Positions 41,605-51,100 of a stretch of DNA of 64,000 nucleotides are shown here, one piece after another. The notes below the pieces were generated by a model, which worked only from the letters and a program-made list of their open reading frames with translations, was not told the DNA's origin and searched no databases. Source of the DNA: Solibaculum mannosilyticum (GTDB lineage Bacteria; Bacillota; Clostridia; Oscillospirales; Acutalibacteraceae); assembly GCF_015140235.1 (NCBI RefSeq), contig NZ_AP023321.1, positions 372,001 through 436,000 of the forward strand, written 5' to 3'. The translations under genes were made by a program, and so were the position numbers. Every line of letters starts with the position of its first letter. The stretch's first letter is position 1.

Positions 41605-43266
41605 TCACTGATGGATTTTTGCGCCGTTGTGGATGGAGAAGGCGATGTTGGTGGCATGATCGGCCACCCGTTCCAAATTGGTCAGCAGATCCAAAAAGAC
41701 AGCGCCCTGTTCAGGAGTACACTTGCGTTTGGTCAGGCGCTTGATATGATTGTTGCGGAACGCTTCATTGCAGCGGTCGATGTCCTCTTCCGAACGGGTG
41801 ATGGTCTGAGCCAGAGATTCGTCGTACACCCGGGATCGGAACATGTGCAGCGCCTCGTCCAACAGGACTTCCACCCGCAAGGTCAGCTCTTTGATTTCCT
41901 TGGCGGCGGTGTCGGAGAACTTGACTTTGCGGCTGTACATTTCATCGGCTGCATCCACGATATTTTCCGCATGATCGCCGATGCGTTCAAAGTCGTTGAC
42001 CGTGTGGAACAAAGCGCCCACTGTAGCGCTGTCCGAAGCGGTTAATTCCAAAGCGCTGATCTGGATGAGGTAGGCGGTGATTTCTTTGTTGAGATAATCC
42101 AGCACCTGCTCATTGGCCATGATGCGTTCCTTGAGCTCTGGGGAGGGCTGGTTGAAGTATTCCAGGGAATCGTGGAAATTCTGGCGGCTGAGCACTGCCA
42201 TGCGTTCGGTCTCCTTGATGACCTGCCCCACGGCGATGGGAGGGGTCTTGAGGATGCGGCGGTCCAGGTACTGCACCTGCATGGGCTCGATTTCCTTTTT
42301 GTCCTTGCCGGGCACCAAAGCGGTAGCCATACGGACCAGCAGGGGAGATGCCGGCAACAGCACCAAGGTGGTGACAATGTTAAAGATAATGTGGGCATTG
42401 GCGATCTGCTGTGCCGCGTTGCCGGGGCTTAAAGATTCCACCATATTGACAAACCCGATGCCGGGGATGAGAACGATGGGGATAAACAGCAGTGTGCCGA
42501 TGACATTAAAGAGCAGATGCAAAATAGCGGCACGGCGAGCTGTCTTGTTGGCGCCGATGGAAGAGATCAGAGCGGTGACGCAGGTGCCGATATTCTGGCC
42601 GCACAGCACGAAGATCGCGCCGTCCAACCCGATAAGGCCCTGCATAGCCAAAGCCTGCAAAATCCCCACCGAGGCCGAGGAACTCTGGATAATGGCGGTA
42701 AACAAAGCGCCCACCAGGATGCCGATAAGAGGGTTTTTAAAGGAAGTCAGGAGATTGACAAATTCCGGCACCTGCTGAAGGGGTTCCATAGCGGTGCTCA
42801 TGGTGGTCAAGCCCAAGAACAGGATGCCCAGTCCGCCCACCACCTGGCCAATATGGCTCAAGGTGGACTTTTTGCTGAACATGATGAAAATAACGCCCAC
42901 AAAAATAAACAGAGGGGCAAAGTCAGTAAAGGCGAAACCGCCGATGCGGAAGGCAATGATCTGGGAAGTGACGGTGGTACCGATATTGGCGCCCATGATG
43001 ACGCCGGCGGCTTGGCTCAAGGTCATGAGGCCGGCGTTGACGAAGCCGATGACCATGACGGTAGTGGCCGAGGAACTCTGGATAACAGCAGTGACGAGAA
43101 AACCCACCAGCACGCCCATAAGGCGATTAGTGGTCAGTGCGGACAGGAGTTTTTTCAGCTTGGAACCGGCGGCTAATTCAAGGCCATCGCCCATAAGGCG
43201 CATGCCGTAAAGGAAAAGCCCCAGGCCGCCCAACATCAGAAGAATGTCAGCCAAACCAAATTGCAT
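41605..43266 (-). CDS. Na/Pi cotransporter family protein with PhoU-like C terminus
   Basis: 553 residues from ATG 43266 (GGGGGA about 6 bases upstream; ATG 43284 has no site). About eight or nine membrane helices are present. The two inverted NptA/PNaS repeats each carry the phosphate motif: AVIQSSSATTVM (about 62-73) and AIIQSSSASVGI (about 195). A cytoplasmic helical PhoU-like domain (about 340-553) contains VNDFERIGDHAENIVDAADEM and LTNLERVADHATNIA. Substrate Na+/phosphate is the family function; some members differ. It is a single gene converging on recG. Confidence 0.93.
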   Translation of the reverse strand: MQFGLADILLMLGGLGLFLYGMRLMGDGLELAAGSKLKKLLSALTTNRLMGVLVGFLVTAVIQSSSATTVMVIGFVNAGLMTLSQAAGVIMGANIGTTVTSQIIAFRIGGFAFTDFAPLFIFVGVIFIMFSKKSTLSHIGQVVGGLGILFLGLTTMSTAMEPLQQVPEFVNLLTSFKNPLIGILVGALFTAIIQSSSASVGILQALAMQGLIGLDGAIFVLCGQNIGTCVTALISSIGANKTARRAAILHLLFNVIGTLLFIPIVLIPGIGFVNMVESLSPGNAAQQIANAHIIFNIVTTLVLLPASPLLVRMATALVPGKDKKEIEPMQVQYLDRRILKTPPIAVGQVIKETERMAVLSRQNFHDSLEYFNQPSPELKERIMANEQVLDYLNKEITAYLIQISALELTASDSATVGALFHTVNDFERIGDHAENIVDAADEMYSRKVKFSDTAAKEIKELTLRVEVLLDEALHMFRSRVYDESLAQTITRSEEDIDRCNEAFRNNHIKRLTKRKCTPEQGAVFLDLLTNLERVADHATNIAFSIHNGAKIHQ

Positions 43267-43331
43267 TTCATTTCCCCCAAACATCTTTGTTTGCTTTTTA
43301 CTTTCTTTTTACAAAAATCTTACCATTCTAA

Positions 43332-43360
43332 ATTGTACACGATCCGACAACCCGTGACAA
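43332..43360 (-). promoter_or_regulatory. Promoter of the Na/Pi cotransporter gene
   Basis: Minus strand TTGTCA (43355-43360), 17 bases, TACAAT (43332-43337). Confidence 0.65.
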
Positions 43361-43451
43361 GGGAAAACTTGCAATTTTCTCAAGTGGATTTTTCATCTAT
43401 CTTTCATCAGGATCCCAAAAGGAAAATGAGACAATTGTCCCCTATTAAGCA

Positions 43452-43480
43452 TTGACAGAAAGGAAAGATTTTTCTATAAT
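43452..43480 (+). promoter_or_regulatory. Promoter of the RND-tetR operon
   Basis: TTGACA (43452-43457), 17 bases, TATAAT (43475-43480): full consensus, so it needs a strong repressor. Confidence 0.9.
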
Positions 43481-43495
43481 CAAATCTACAGATTT

Positions 43496-43515
43496 CCGAC
43501 CGACCGGTCGGTCGG
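43496..43515. promoter_or_regulatory. TetR-type operator
   Basis: CCGACCGACCGGTCGGTCGG is a perfect 20-base palindrome about 10-30 bases after the predicted start of the RND operon. It is the expected site for the TetR protein encoded at the operon's end. Confidence 0.85.
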
Positions 43516-43543
43516 GATCCATTGGATGAATTGAGGTGCCTGT

Positions 43544-46500
43544 ATGCTGTCAAAATTTAGTGTCAAAAAGCCATTTACTGTGGTGGTTGGGATTGTCATC
43601 GTGCTGATTTTGGGATTTGTGTCCTACAGCAAGATGACCATTGACCTGCTGCCCAGTATGAACATGCCATATGCCCTGGTGACCACCACCTATGCCGGGG
43701 CGTCGCCGGAGGAGGTGGAGATGTCTGTCACCGAGCCGGTGGAACAGGCCATGGCCTCGGTGGGCAACGTTAAAAACGTCAGTTCGGTGTCCAGCGAGAA
43801 CTCCTCCATGGTCATCCTGGAATTTTCCCAGGATGCCAACATGGACACTGCCCTCATCGAGATGCGGGAGAGCTTGGACCTGATTTCCTCGTATCTGCCC
43901 GATGGAGTGGGTTCTCCTATTATTATGAAGATGAACCCGGACATGATGCCTGTTATGGCGGTATCGGCCTCCATGGAAGGGGAAGATATTTCTCATTCCT
44001 CCCAGACCATTGAGGAGAAGATCGTACCGGAGCTGGAAAGCGTCAGCGGCGTGGCATCGGTGAGCACCGAAGGGGCTTTGGAAAATATGGTGCAGGTCAC
44101 CGTCAACAGCCAGAAGGTGGACGAGGTCAATGAGAGCATCCGGGAGGCCGTGGAGGCCGCCCAGAAGAAAATCATGGAAGAAGCCATGGCCCAGCAGGGG
44201 ATAGGAGGGATGACTTTGCCGTCCGGAGGGGATTCCATGCCCTCTGCGGAACAGGGTACGTCCGACTCCATTCCCCAGGTGGACGTCACAGCCGATATGC
44301 TGGAGGGCATTTTGCAGGGGCAGAATTTCAGCATGCCCACCGGCAATGTGGAACAAGACGGCGTCAGCTATCTGGTGCGAACCGGGGACAAAATCGCCGA
44401 CCTGGACGAATTGAAAAACCTGGTGGTCATGGACCTGTCCATCGACGGGATGGATCCCATCCGGCTGGAAGATGTGGCCGACGTCGTCACCACCGACAAT
44501 TCTGCCGATCTTTTCACCAAAGTCAACGGCGAGGACGCCATTGTACTCATGATGCAAAAACAGCCGGAGTATTCCACTGCCGAGGTGGCTGAGAATATCC
44601 GGAATCAAATGGAGTCTTTGCAGCAGGAACACGAGGGCCTGCAAATGACCACCCTGATGGATCAGGGTATTTACGTCAACATGATGATCGATACCATTCT
44701 TCAAAATCTGATCATCGGCGGACTTCTGGCCATTTTAATCCTGTTGTTGTTCCTCAAGAGCATCAAGCCCACCTTTATTGTGGGACTTTCCATTGTCATC
44801 AGCGTCATCGGCGCTTTTGTGCTCATGTACTTCTGCGGCGTCACGCTCAATATCATCTCCATGAGCGGCCTCGCGTTGGGCGTGGGCATGTTGGTGGATA
44901 ACTCCATTGTGGTCATCGAGAACATCTACCGCATGCGTGCCGACGGCAAAGGCGTCAAGGAGGCGGCCATCGACGGCGCCAAACAGGTGGCCGGCGCCAT
45001 CACAGCCTCCACCATCACCACCATCGCCGTCTTTTTACCCATCGTCTTTACCGAAGGCATTACCCGGCAGATCTTTGCCGATATGGGTTTGACCATCGCT
45101 TTCTCACTGTTGGCCAGCCTGGCGGTGGCGCTGACGCTGGTTCCCATGGCTTCTTCGGTGATGCTCAGGAAACAGGTGGAGAAAAAGCACGGATTGTTTG
45201 ACAAAATGGTGGGCGCCTATGAAAAGAGCCTGCGGTTCAGTCTGGGGCATCGATGGATCGTCATTGTGCTGGTGTTGGGATTATTCGGTGGTTCCATCGC
45301 AGCCGCCCTCAATATGGGCACGGAATTGTTCCCTGCAACCGATACCGGTGAAATCAGTGTGTCTGCCGGCATTCCAGACGACATGGATAACGACCAGATT
45401 CATCAGAACCTGGACGATTTGTCCAACACCCTGGCCGATATCCCAGAGGTGGAGACAGTGGGCGTGCTGTATACCAGCCAAAGCGGCGGCACCAGTATCC
45501 TGTCCATGATGGGCGGGGGCGGAGCTACCCTCTACGTCCAGCTCAGTGAGGACCGGAATCGGACGACCAATCAGATTACCCAGGATATCCGGGACAAAAC
45601 GGCCGGCATTCCCTTGGAGATCGAAGTATCGGGTGAATCCATGGATATGAGCGCCATGACCGGGGGAAGTTTGTCGGTGGACGTCTATGCGGACGATATG
45701 GATACCCTGCGTCAGAGCGCCAGAGAAGTGGCCGATCTGCTGGGCGAAGTGGAAGGCGTAGTGGAAATCGACAACGGCTTGGGCAAGACCTCCCCGGAAA
45801 AACGCATTGTAGTGGACAAAGAAAAGAGTATGGCCCATGGCCTGACAGTGGCTCAAGTGTATAGCGCCGTCAGTGAATATGTGGCCACCGCCCGGTCTAC
45901 CACTACCGTCGCTGACAACGGCATTGACTACGGCATCTACGTGGCGGATGATCGCAACACTCAGTTGACAGCCGATGAGTTGGGGGATATCGCTATTGAG
46001 ACCCCCACTGGGGAAAGTGTCGCTGTATCCGATGTAGCCGACGTCGTAGACGCCGAAGGGCCCTCCTCCATCCGTCACGATAACCAGGAGCGCACCGTAG
46101 AGGTCAGCGCCTCTTTGGCCGATGGGTATAATGTGGGCAAGATCAACCAGGCGGTGCAGGAGAAACTGGATGGCCACACCTTCCCCCAAGGGGTAAGGGT
46201 AGACTTAGCCGGTCAAAATGAGATGATGCAATCGGCCTTCCAGGACCTGTTCCTCATGATGATTCTGGCTGTGGTGTTTATTTATCTCATCATGGTGGCT
46301 CAGTTCCAATCCCTGCTGTCCCCCTTCATCGTCATGTTCACCATCCCCTTGGGATTCACCGGCGGCATTGCAGCATTGCTCATAGCCGGTATGCCCATCA
46401 GCATTGTGGCGTTTGTGGGAATTATTATGCTGGCGGGTATTGTTGTTAACAACGGCATTGTGTTTGTGGACTATGTAAACCGTCTGCGTGCCGACGGAAT

Positions 46501-46753
46501 GGATAAACGTGAGGCCCTGGTGACGGCTGGACGTCACCGTATCCGCCCCATTCTCATGACGGCCTTGACCACCATCATCGCCCTCTTGACAACTTGTCTG
46601 GACAGCAGTGCCAATGCCACCATGATGCAACCCATGGCCGTGACAGTGGTAGGCGGCCTGCTGTATGCTACCTTGTTGACCCTTTACTTTGTACCAGTGC
46701 TTTATGATTTGTTTGTCCGCAAGTCCAAAAAGAAAGAGGAGAAGGAAGGATAA
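43544..46753 (+). CDS. RND efflux transporter (AcrB/SwrC-like)
   Basis: 1069 residues, full length for an RND pump: helix 1 (about 12-32), porter loop, six helices including NSIVVIENIYRMR (motif D with paired charges), a second large loop with a Met/Gly-rich stretch, and six C-terminal helices (NNGIVFVDYVNRLR). The first loop has an unusual Met/Ser/Gln-rich insertion (about 215-260). Gram-positive relatives (SwrC/YerP) export surfactants, lipids or drugs. There is no adjacent membrane fusion protein or outer membrane factor, as expected in a monoderm. It shares an operon with the TetR regulator 5 bases downstream. Confidence 0.93.
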   Translation: MLSKFSVKKPFTVVVGIVIVLILGFVSYSKMTIDLLPSMNMPYALVTTTYAGASPEEVEMSVTEPVEQAMASVGNVKNVSSVSSENSSMVILEFSQDANMDTALIEMRESLDLISSYLPDGVGSPIIMKMNPDMMPVMAVSASMEGEDISHSSQTIEEKIVPELESVSGVASVSTEGALENMVQVTVNSQKVDEVNESIREAVEAAQKKIMEEAMAQQGIGGMTLPSGGDSMPSAEQGTSDSIPQVDVTADMLEGILQGQNFSMPTGNVEQDGVSYLVRTGDKIADLDELKNLVVMDLSIDGMDPIRLEDVADVVTTDNSADLFTKVNGEDAIVLMMQKQPEYSTAEVAENIRNQMESLQQEHEGLQMTTLMDQGIYVNMMIDTILQNLIIGGLLAILILLLFLKSIKPTFIVGLSIVISVIGAFVLMYFCGVTLNIISMSGLALGVGMLVDNSIVVIENIYRMRADGKGVKEAAIDGAKQVAGAITASTITTIAVFLPIVFTEGITRQIFADMGLTIAFSLLASLAVALTLVPMASSVMLRKQVEKKHGLFDKMVGAYEKSLRFSLGHRWIVIVLVLGLFGGSIAAALNMGTELFPATDTGEISVSAGIPDDMDNDQIHQNLDDLSNTLADIPEVETVGVLYTSQSGGTSILSMMGGGGATLYVQLSEDRNRTTNQITQDIRDKTAGIPLEIEVSGESMDMSAMTGGSLSVDVYADDMDTLRQSAREVADLLGEVEGVVEIDNGLGKTSPEKRIVVDKEKSMAHGLTVAQVYSAVSEYVATARSTTTVADNGIDYGIYVADDRNTQLTADELGDIAIETPTGESVAVSDVADVVDAEGPSSIRHDNQERTVEVSASLADGYNVGKINQAVQEKLDGHTFPQGVRVDLAGQNEMMQSAFQDLFLMMILAVVFIYLIMVAQFQSLLSPFIVMFTIPLGFTGGIAALLIAGMPISIVAFVGIIMLAGIVVNNGIVFVDYVNRLRADGMDKREALVTAGRHRIRPILMTALTTIIALLTTCLDSSANATMMQPMAVTVVGGLLYATLLTLYFVPVLYDLFVRKSKKKEEKEG

Positions 46754-46758
46754 AAACC

Positions 46759-47367
46759 ATGGAACCCAAACGAAAGGCCATCTTAGAAGCCGCCCTCCGG
46801 ATGCTGGATCGGGAACAAAATACCGCTGCCATCACCGTGGCGAGGATCGCTCAGGAGGCCGGGGTAGGCAAGGGAACGGTTTATGAATACTTCAGAAGCA
46901 AGGAAGAGATCCTTCTTCAATCGCTTTTTTACTATCTGGATCAGTTGTCCCAACAGTTGGAGGATCTGAATCTAGACGGAGGCTTCCGGGAGGGCTTTGA
47001 TCAACTGATGGGATGTTTACAAAGATTGTCGGAACAATGCATCACCCTGGCGCGGTCGGTGGTATTAGGGAAAGCAGCTCAAGTGTGCCCATCCGATGTA
47101 CCTGACGATTGGCAAGAACGCATCGGCCGGACCAACAAATTAGTGGTTGGTCAGTTTGATAACCTGGCAAAACAAGGTGTTCAAGAAGGAGCAATACCAG
47201 ATTACTACCAGCGCATTGATTTGATCTACGCCTGTATGGGACTGATGACAGCTCTGGTGGATTACGGAAGCGGCCAAGGTAGTGTGTTACGTCAAGAAGG
47301 GCTGGAACAGAAACAGTTTTTAGACTTATGTCGTCGCCAATTTGTGCATGCATTGAGTTGCCCATAA
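46759..47367 (+). CDS. TetR/AcrR family repressor of the RND operon
   Basis: 202 residues. The N-terminal TetR DNA-binding domain is clear: AALRMLDREQNTAAITVARIAQEAGVGKGTVYEYFRSKEEIL (about 11-52, shown here only as a region; the recognition helix is GVGKGTVYEYF). The C-terminal ligand domain is all-helical and divergent. It is the second gene of the RND operon, 5 bases after the pump, and is very likely to bind the palindrome at 43496-43515, giving autoregulation and substrate induction. Confidence 0.93.
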   Translation: MEPKRKAILEAALRMLDREQNTAAITVARIAQEAGVGKGTVYEYFRSKEEILLQSLFYYLDQLSQQLEDLNLDGGFREGFDQLMGCLQRLSEQCITLARSVVLGKAAQVCPSDVPDDWQERIGRTNKLVVGQFDNLAKQGVQEGAIPDYYQRIDLIYACMGLMTALVDYGSGQGSVLRQEGLEQKQFLDLCRRQFVHALSCP

Positions 47368-47394
47368 TAAAATAGGATCTATTTAAAATTAGGA

Positions 47395-47431
47395 AATTCC
47401 GGGGACTAAATCGAGTCTCCGGAATTTTTTG
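47395..47431 (+). terminator. Terminator of the RND-tetR operon
   Basis: AATTCCGGGGACT pairs with AGTCTCCGGAATT, then TTTTG. Confidence 0.9.
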
Positions 47432-47524
47432 TTAAATCATTTATGTCATAAAACTTACCTTTGGAGATAAAAGCAGAAGCGGTGTGAAAGAGGGCACTAT
47501 CCTCAAAAAAATGAGGAAAAGGGG

Positions 47525-47553
47525 TTGACAAACAGGGGAAATATGGGTATAAT
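47525..47553 (+). promoter_or_regulatory. Promoter of tRNA-Gln/tRNA-Pro
   Basis: TTGACA (47525-47530), 17 bases, TATAAT (47548-47553). Confidence 0.92.
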
Positions 47554-47569
47554 AAATATCGCTGTCCGA

Positions 47570-47643
47570 TGCGGAATTGTGTAATGGTAGCACGGCAGAC
47601 TCTGACTCTGTTTGTCTGGGTTCGAATCCTAGTTCCGCAGCCA
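47570..47643 (+). tRNA. tRNA-Gln (anticodon CUG)
   Basis: Acceptor TGCGGAA/TTCCGCA, anticodon loop CTCTGAC (anticodon CTG), T loop TTCGAAT, discriminator G, encoded CCA. Confidence 0.95.
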
Positions 47644-47645
47644 GC

Positions 47646-47681
47646 ATGAAAGCCTCCGTAATGTAGTGCGGAGGCTTTCAT
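47646..47681 (+). repeat. 13-bp hairpin between the two tRNAs
   Basis: ATGAAAGCCTCCG (47646-47658) and CGGAGGCTTTCAT (47669-47681) with a 10-base loop. There is no real T-tract, so a processing signal or weak terminator. Confidence 0.6.
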
Positions 47682-47686
47682 CACTT

Positions 47687-47763
47687 CGGGGTGTAGCTCA
47701 GTTTGGTAGAGCGCTTGGTTCGGGACCAAGAGGCCATGGGTTCAAGTCCCGTCACTCCGACCA
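47687..47763 (+). tRNA. tRNA-Pro (anticodon CGG)
   Basis: Acceptor CGGGGTG/CACTCCG, anticodon stem CTTGG/CCAAG with loop TTCGGGA (anticodon CGG), T loop TTCAAGT, discriminator A, encoded CCA. Confidence 0.95.
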
Positions 47764-47772
47764 ATTTATGAC

Positions 47773-47817
47773 AATCCGAACTCCATTGTCCAAATCGGTG
47801 AGGGGTTCGGATTTTTC
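47773..47817 (+). terminator. Terminator after tRNA-Pro
   Basis: AATCCGAACTCC (47773-47784) pairs with GGGGTTCGGATT (47802-47813), then TTTC. Confidence 0.85.
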
Positions 47818-47844
47818 ATTTCTATCAGTAATACCCTAATCGAA

Positions 47845-47893
47845 TCAAAAAAAGGATAAGGGCATAATAACTGTCCCTTATCCTTCTTTTATT
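47845..47893. terminator. Bidirectional terminator
   Basis: AAGGATAAGGG (47852-47862) pairs with CCCTTATCCTT (47875-47885); A-rich before and T-rich after, so it works on both strands. On the minus strand it follows the gene remnant at 47900. Confidence 0.7.
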
Positions 47894-47899
47894 TGGTTG

Positions 47900-48097
47900 C
47901 TAGATTTGATTTCTGTAATTAGTCCAGAACACAGAAACTAGTAACTTCACTAAAAACCAATATTTATTACTTTTATCAAGTGTTCCTGTAACCATTACCT
48001 CTTTATCGTCACGATAGGCATCACAAGCAAGCACGTGATTTGCAGGAGAAAGATGTAGAGTAATTGAACGCAACTGAATTACAACATTGCTTATCGG
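47900..48097 (-). pseudogene. C-terminal gene remnant, family unknown
   Basis: An open minus-strand frame of about 65 codons without a start, preceded by an in-frame stop. It reads protein-like (VIQLRSITLHLSPANHVLAC, then DAYRDDKEVMVTGTLDKSNK) and ends just before a bidirectional terminator, as a real gene end would. The upstream sequence to 48130 has a short open stretch in another frame, suggesting a frameshift or deletion. I do not recognise the family. Confidence 0.35.
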
Positions 48098-48138
48098 CTA
48101 TAAACTGCTTTTTCCAATGCTTTTTATGATCCTTCAGA

Positions 48139-48174
48139 TAAATAAAAAGGCACGGCCAACAGACCGTGCCTTTT
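48139..48174 (-). terminator. Terminator of the GH78 gene
   Basis: Minus strand AAAAGGCACGG/CCGTGCCTTTT followed by TATTT. Confidence 0.9.
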
Positions 48175-48184
48175 CCCATATTGA

Positions 48185-51100
48185 CTATTTAATACGAACG
48201 CTCGCTTCGGCCGAGACCCTGGATAATTCTCCATTGCCATTGACTGCATAGAAGGAGAAAATCCGATCTCCAGCTGTTCCGACCTCCATGGAGACGGTGA
48301 AAAGACGTTTTTCACCTTGCTCTTCGCAGCTTTCCACCCGGCAGGTGACGGCTTTTCCTCTTTCGTTCTTAACCACAATGCTTTCGGTATACTGATTTGT
48401 TTGGATCTCTACAGTAAACCGTTCGTTTACAGAAGCCTCTCTTGTCTGGACAGAAGCTTCATAAATCACTGCTTCCGGGACTTCAGGACGAACTACCTGG
48501 ACGGAGAAATCAGCCAGTGCCGTCCAGACGCCGCCTTTGCGGGCCATCACCTGGATGGTTCGATCACCTGGGGTTTCTACTGCAGTCTGGATGGTCCAAA
48601 TTTTCTCGTGGTCCTGGATGATGCTCTTTACTTTGGTAAGCCCTAAAGCCCGGCCATTTTCGTTGAAGAGAGTGATACCGTCGACCTCTTTCTCAGTCCG
48701 GATGGTTAAGGTAATGGTCTCTCCGGTGAGATAAGAATCTTTATCCGGGGTGACAATTTCCTCAGGTTCGGGGAGAGAATAGACCTCCATCTCACAGATT
48801 TGGAGGTGATAACTGTTGTTGTCGCTGGGCTTAGGACGCAGGCTGTCGGCACAAAGGCGGACATACCGGGCTTCCTGTGATGGGAAGGCAAAGGAAAGCG
48901 GACCGTATTCCGGCAGCGGATAGTCCTTGATATCATGTACGGTGCGCCATGTTGTACCGTCATCCGACAACTGGATCCGGAAGTCCACAGGGAATCCATA
49001 ACTCAGCCATTTCTCCCCGTTCCATGAGCTGGAGGGATAGAATACCACATGGTTGACAGTTTGGACACTTCCCAAATCCACTTGCAGCCATTCAGCATGG
49101 TCCACAGAGGCCGATTGAGAACTACAATAACCTGCATATTCCCCTTCCTGAGGGCTGACGTTTTTCCGATCCCCATCGGTGGCGAACTGGAGTCCCCAAC
49201 ACCAATGAGGGCTTTCGTTGGTGGAAGAAGCTGACGGTTGTTTTCCAAGCGCTAGATTGGGATACATGGCTGTATCCAGTTGCTTATCAGCTTCTTGCAA
49301 GGATGTTATCATTTGATTTAAAGCAGAATCATCAGCAGAAAGATCCTCTACCATCTGTTTTGCCTCGGCGAGGACCGATTGATACGATTGCCAGGCATCC
49401 GGGAGATAATATCCCTCCAGGCGCATTTTCTGGCATTCGACGATGAGCTGACGCAATTGGATGCGGCTTTCGCTGCCAACCATGGCGGATAAGAATTCCC
49501 GGAGATTCTGTGCCGCTTCATTTACCTGTTGCTGGGAAGCGGAAGAGTCCTCCAAAACGCCTTTGGCCGATGCCACTTGAGCCTCCAACTGTTCTTTTGC
49601 CGACTCGTACAGCGGATCTTCCAGATAATCCTCTGCTTCCGCTACGATTTCCTCCAAGGCCAGACGATAAACTGAAATGAGATCGGTAGCGGTCTTAAAT
49701 TCATAGGTGCCGGAGCCGACGGTGACACAGACTTGACCATCCTGAGCTTCCACCGAGCGGACCCCCTCCATATCGGTGGAGATCGGGGAGTCTCCAAGGA
49801 TGACGTTTTCTTTGTCAGCGGTGGGGAAGAGGACAGCAGCCGTGGATCCGAAGGGAACGGTCACCTGCATGGAAGCAGTGCCGTCGTCATTGCGCTGCCA
49901 GGAGGAAGCGAGTTCTCCCCGCACGGTTTGTACGGTTGCGCTCACATCTTCCAGATCCCCGATGATTTCAGGGGAAATGGTAAAGGTCTGGTATCCGTTA
50001 TCCACATCCTGAATGCCTGCCAGATGAGAATAGAACCATTCCTCGTAGGTTCCCAGGAAGTAGTGGTCAAAGGAACGGGTTGTGGCTTCCCACATCTCCC
50101 AGGTGGACTTGGAATCGGATTGCAGCCAGTAGCCCCAGCTGGGATAGGTGGTCTGGGTGGCGATGCGGTAGGCGATGTCCTCGTACCCATAATCACACAG
50201 GATGGGTAAGATATAGCGGGTGCCGACGCAACCGGTATCCAAATGATACTCTTTGTCGATGATGTCTTCCACCAAATGGGTCAAGACGCTTTCCACTCGA
50301 TCCTCCGGCACCAAACCAAAGGCCAAGGGGACGAGATTGGACGTCTGGCGGTACTTGGTACGGTTGCCGATCTGTGTCCAGACAGTGGTCTCGTAGATGC
50401 CGGCCTGCTCGTTGTAGAACTTTTCATTGAAAGCTTGATAGATGTTTTCCATAGCCGAACGGTACTCGGCAGCATCATCTGTTTTGCCCAGATCATCGGC
50501 AAATTCCGCCATGGCTTCCAGCATGCCGTAGACAAAGGCCGTTCCCACGATGCCGGAACCTTCCGAACTATGTTCATCGTAATTCACATTGGGGTTGTTG
50601 CCGCCGATGGGGGAGACCCAGTCGGCCAAAGGATCGTCATCCCGCCAGACCCAATTGTTCTGGCTTACCTCTTGGATATCGCGCAGGGCAAATTGACGCA
50701 TGGCGTCATACTGTTCCTCTGTATAGGCGCCTGTGCCAAAATAGCGTTCCAGATCCTGTACGCCGTAGACGAAAATGGTGTTCCAGACGGCCGCATTGGA
50801 AATGCCCCAGTTGGCGGTGGGGACCATTTGCGGGACAAGACCATATTGTTCCTGGCAATCCTCCATGACCTCAATCCATCCTGGGAGGGTGGCAGGCATA
50901 TCAAAGGTAAACATCATAGAGCCGAGCGAGACGTTGGCGTCTCCCAGCCAGCCGTTTTTCTCCAGCATGGGATCGCAGTGCTCGCCTTGGAAGTTGTCGG
51001 TCATAGCCACGCGCATGCTCTGGTGCAGGCGGTTGAACATCTCATTGGAGCTCTCGAATTCCGAGATGACCTCCACATCATTGGACACGCGGTAGATCAC

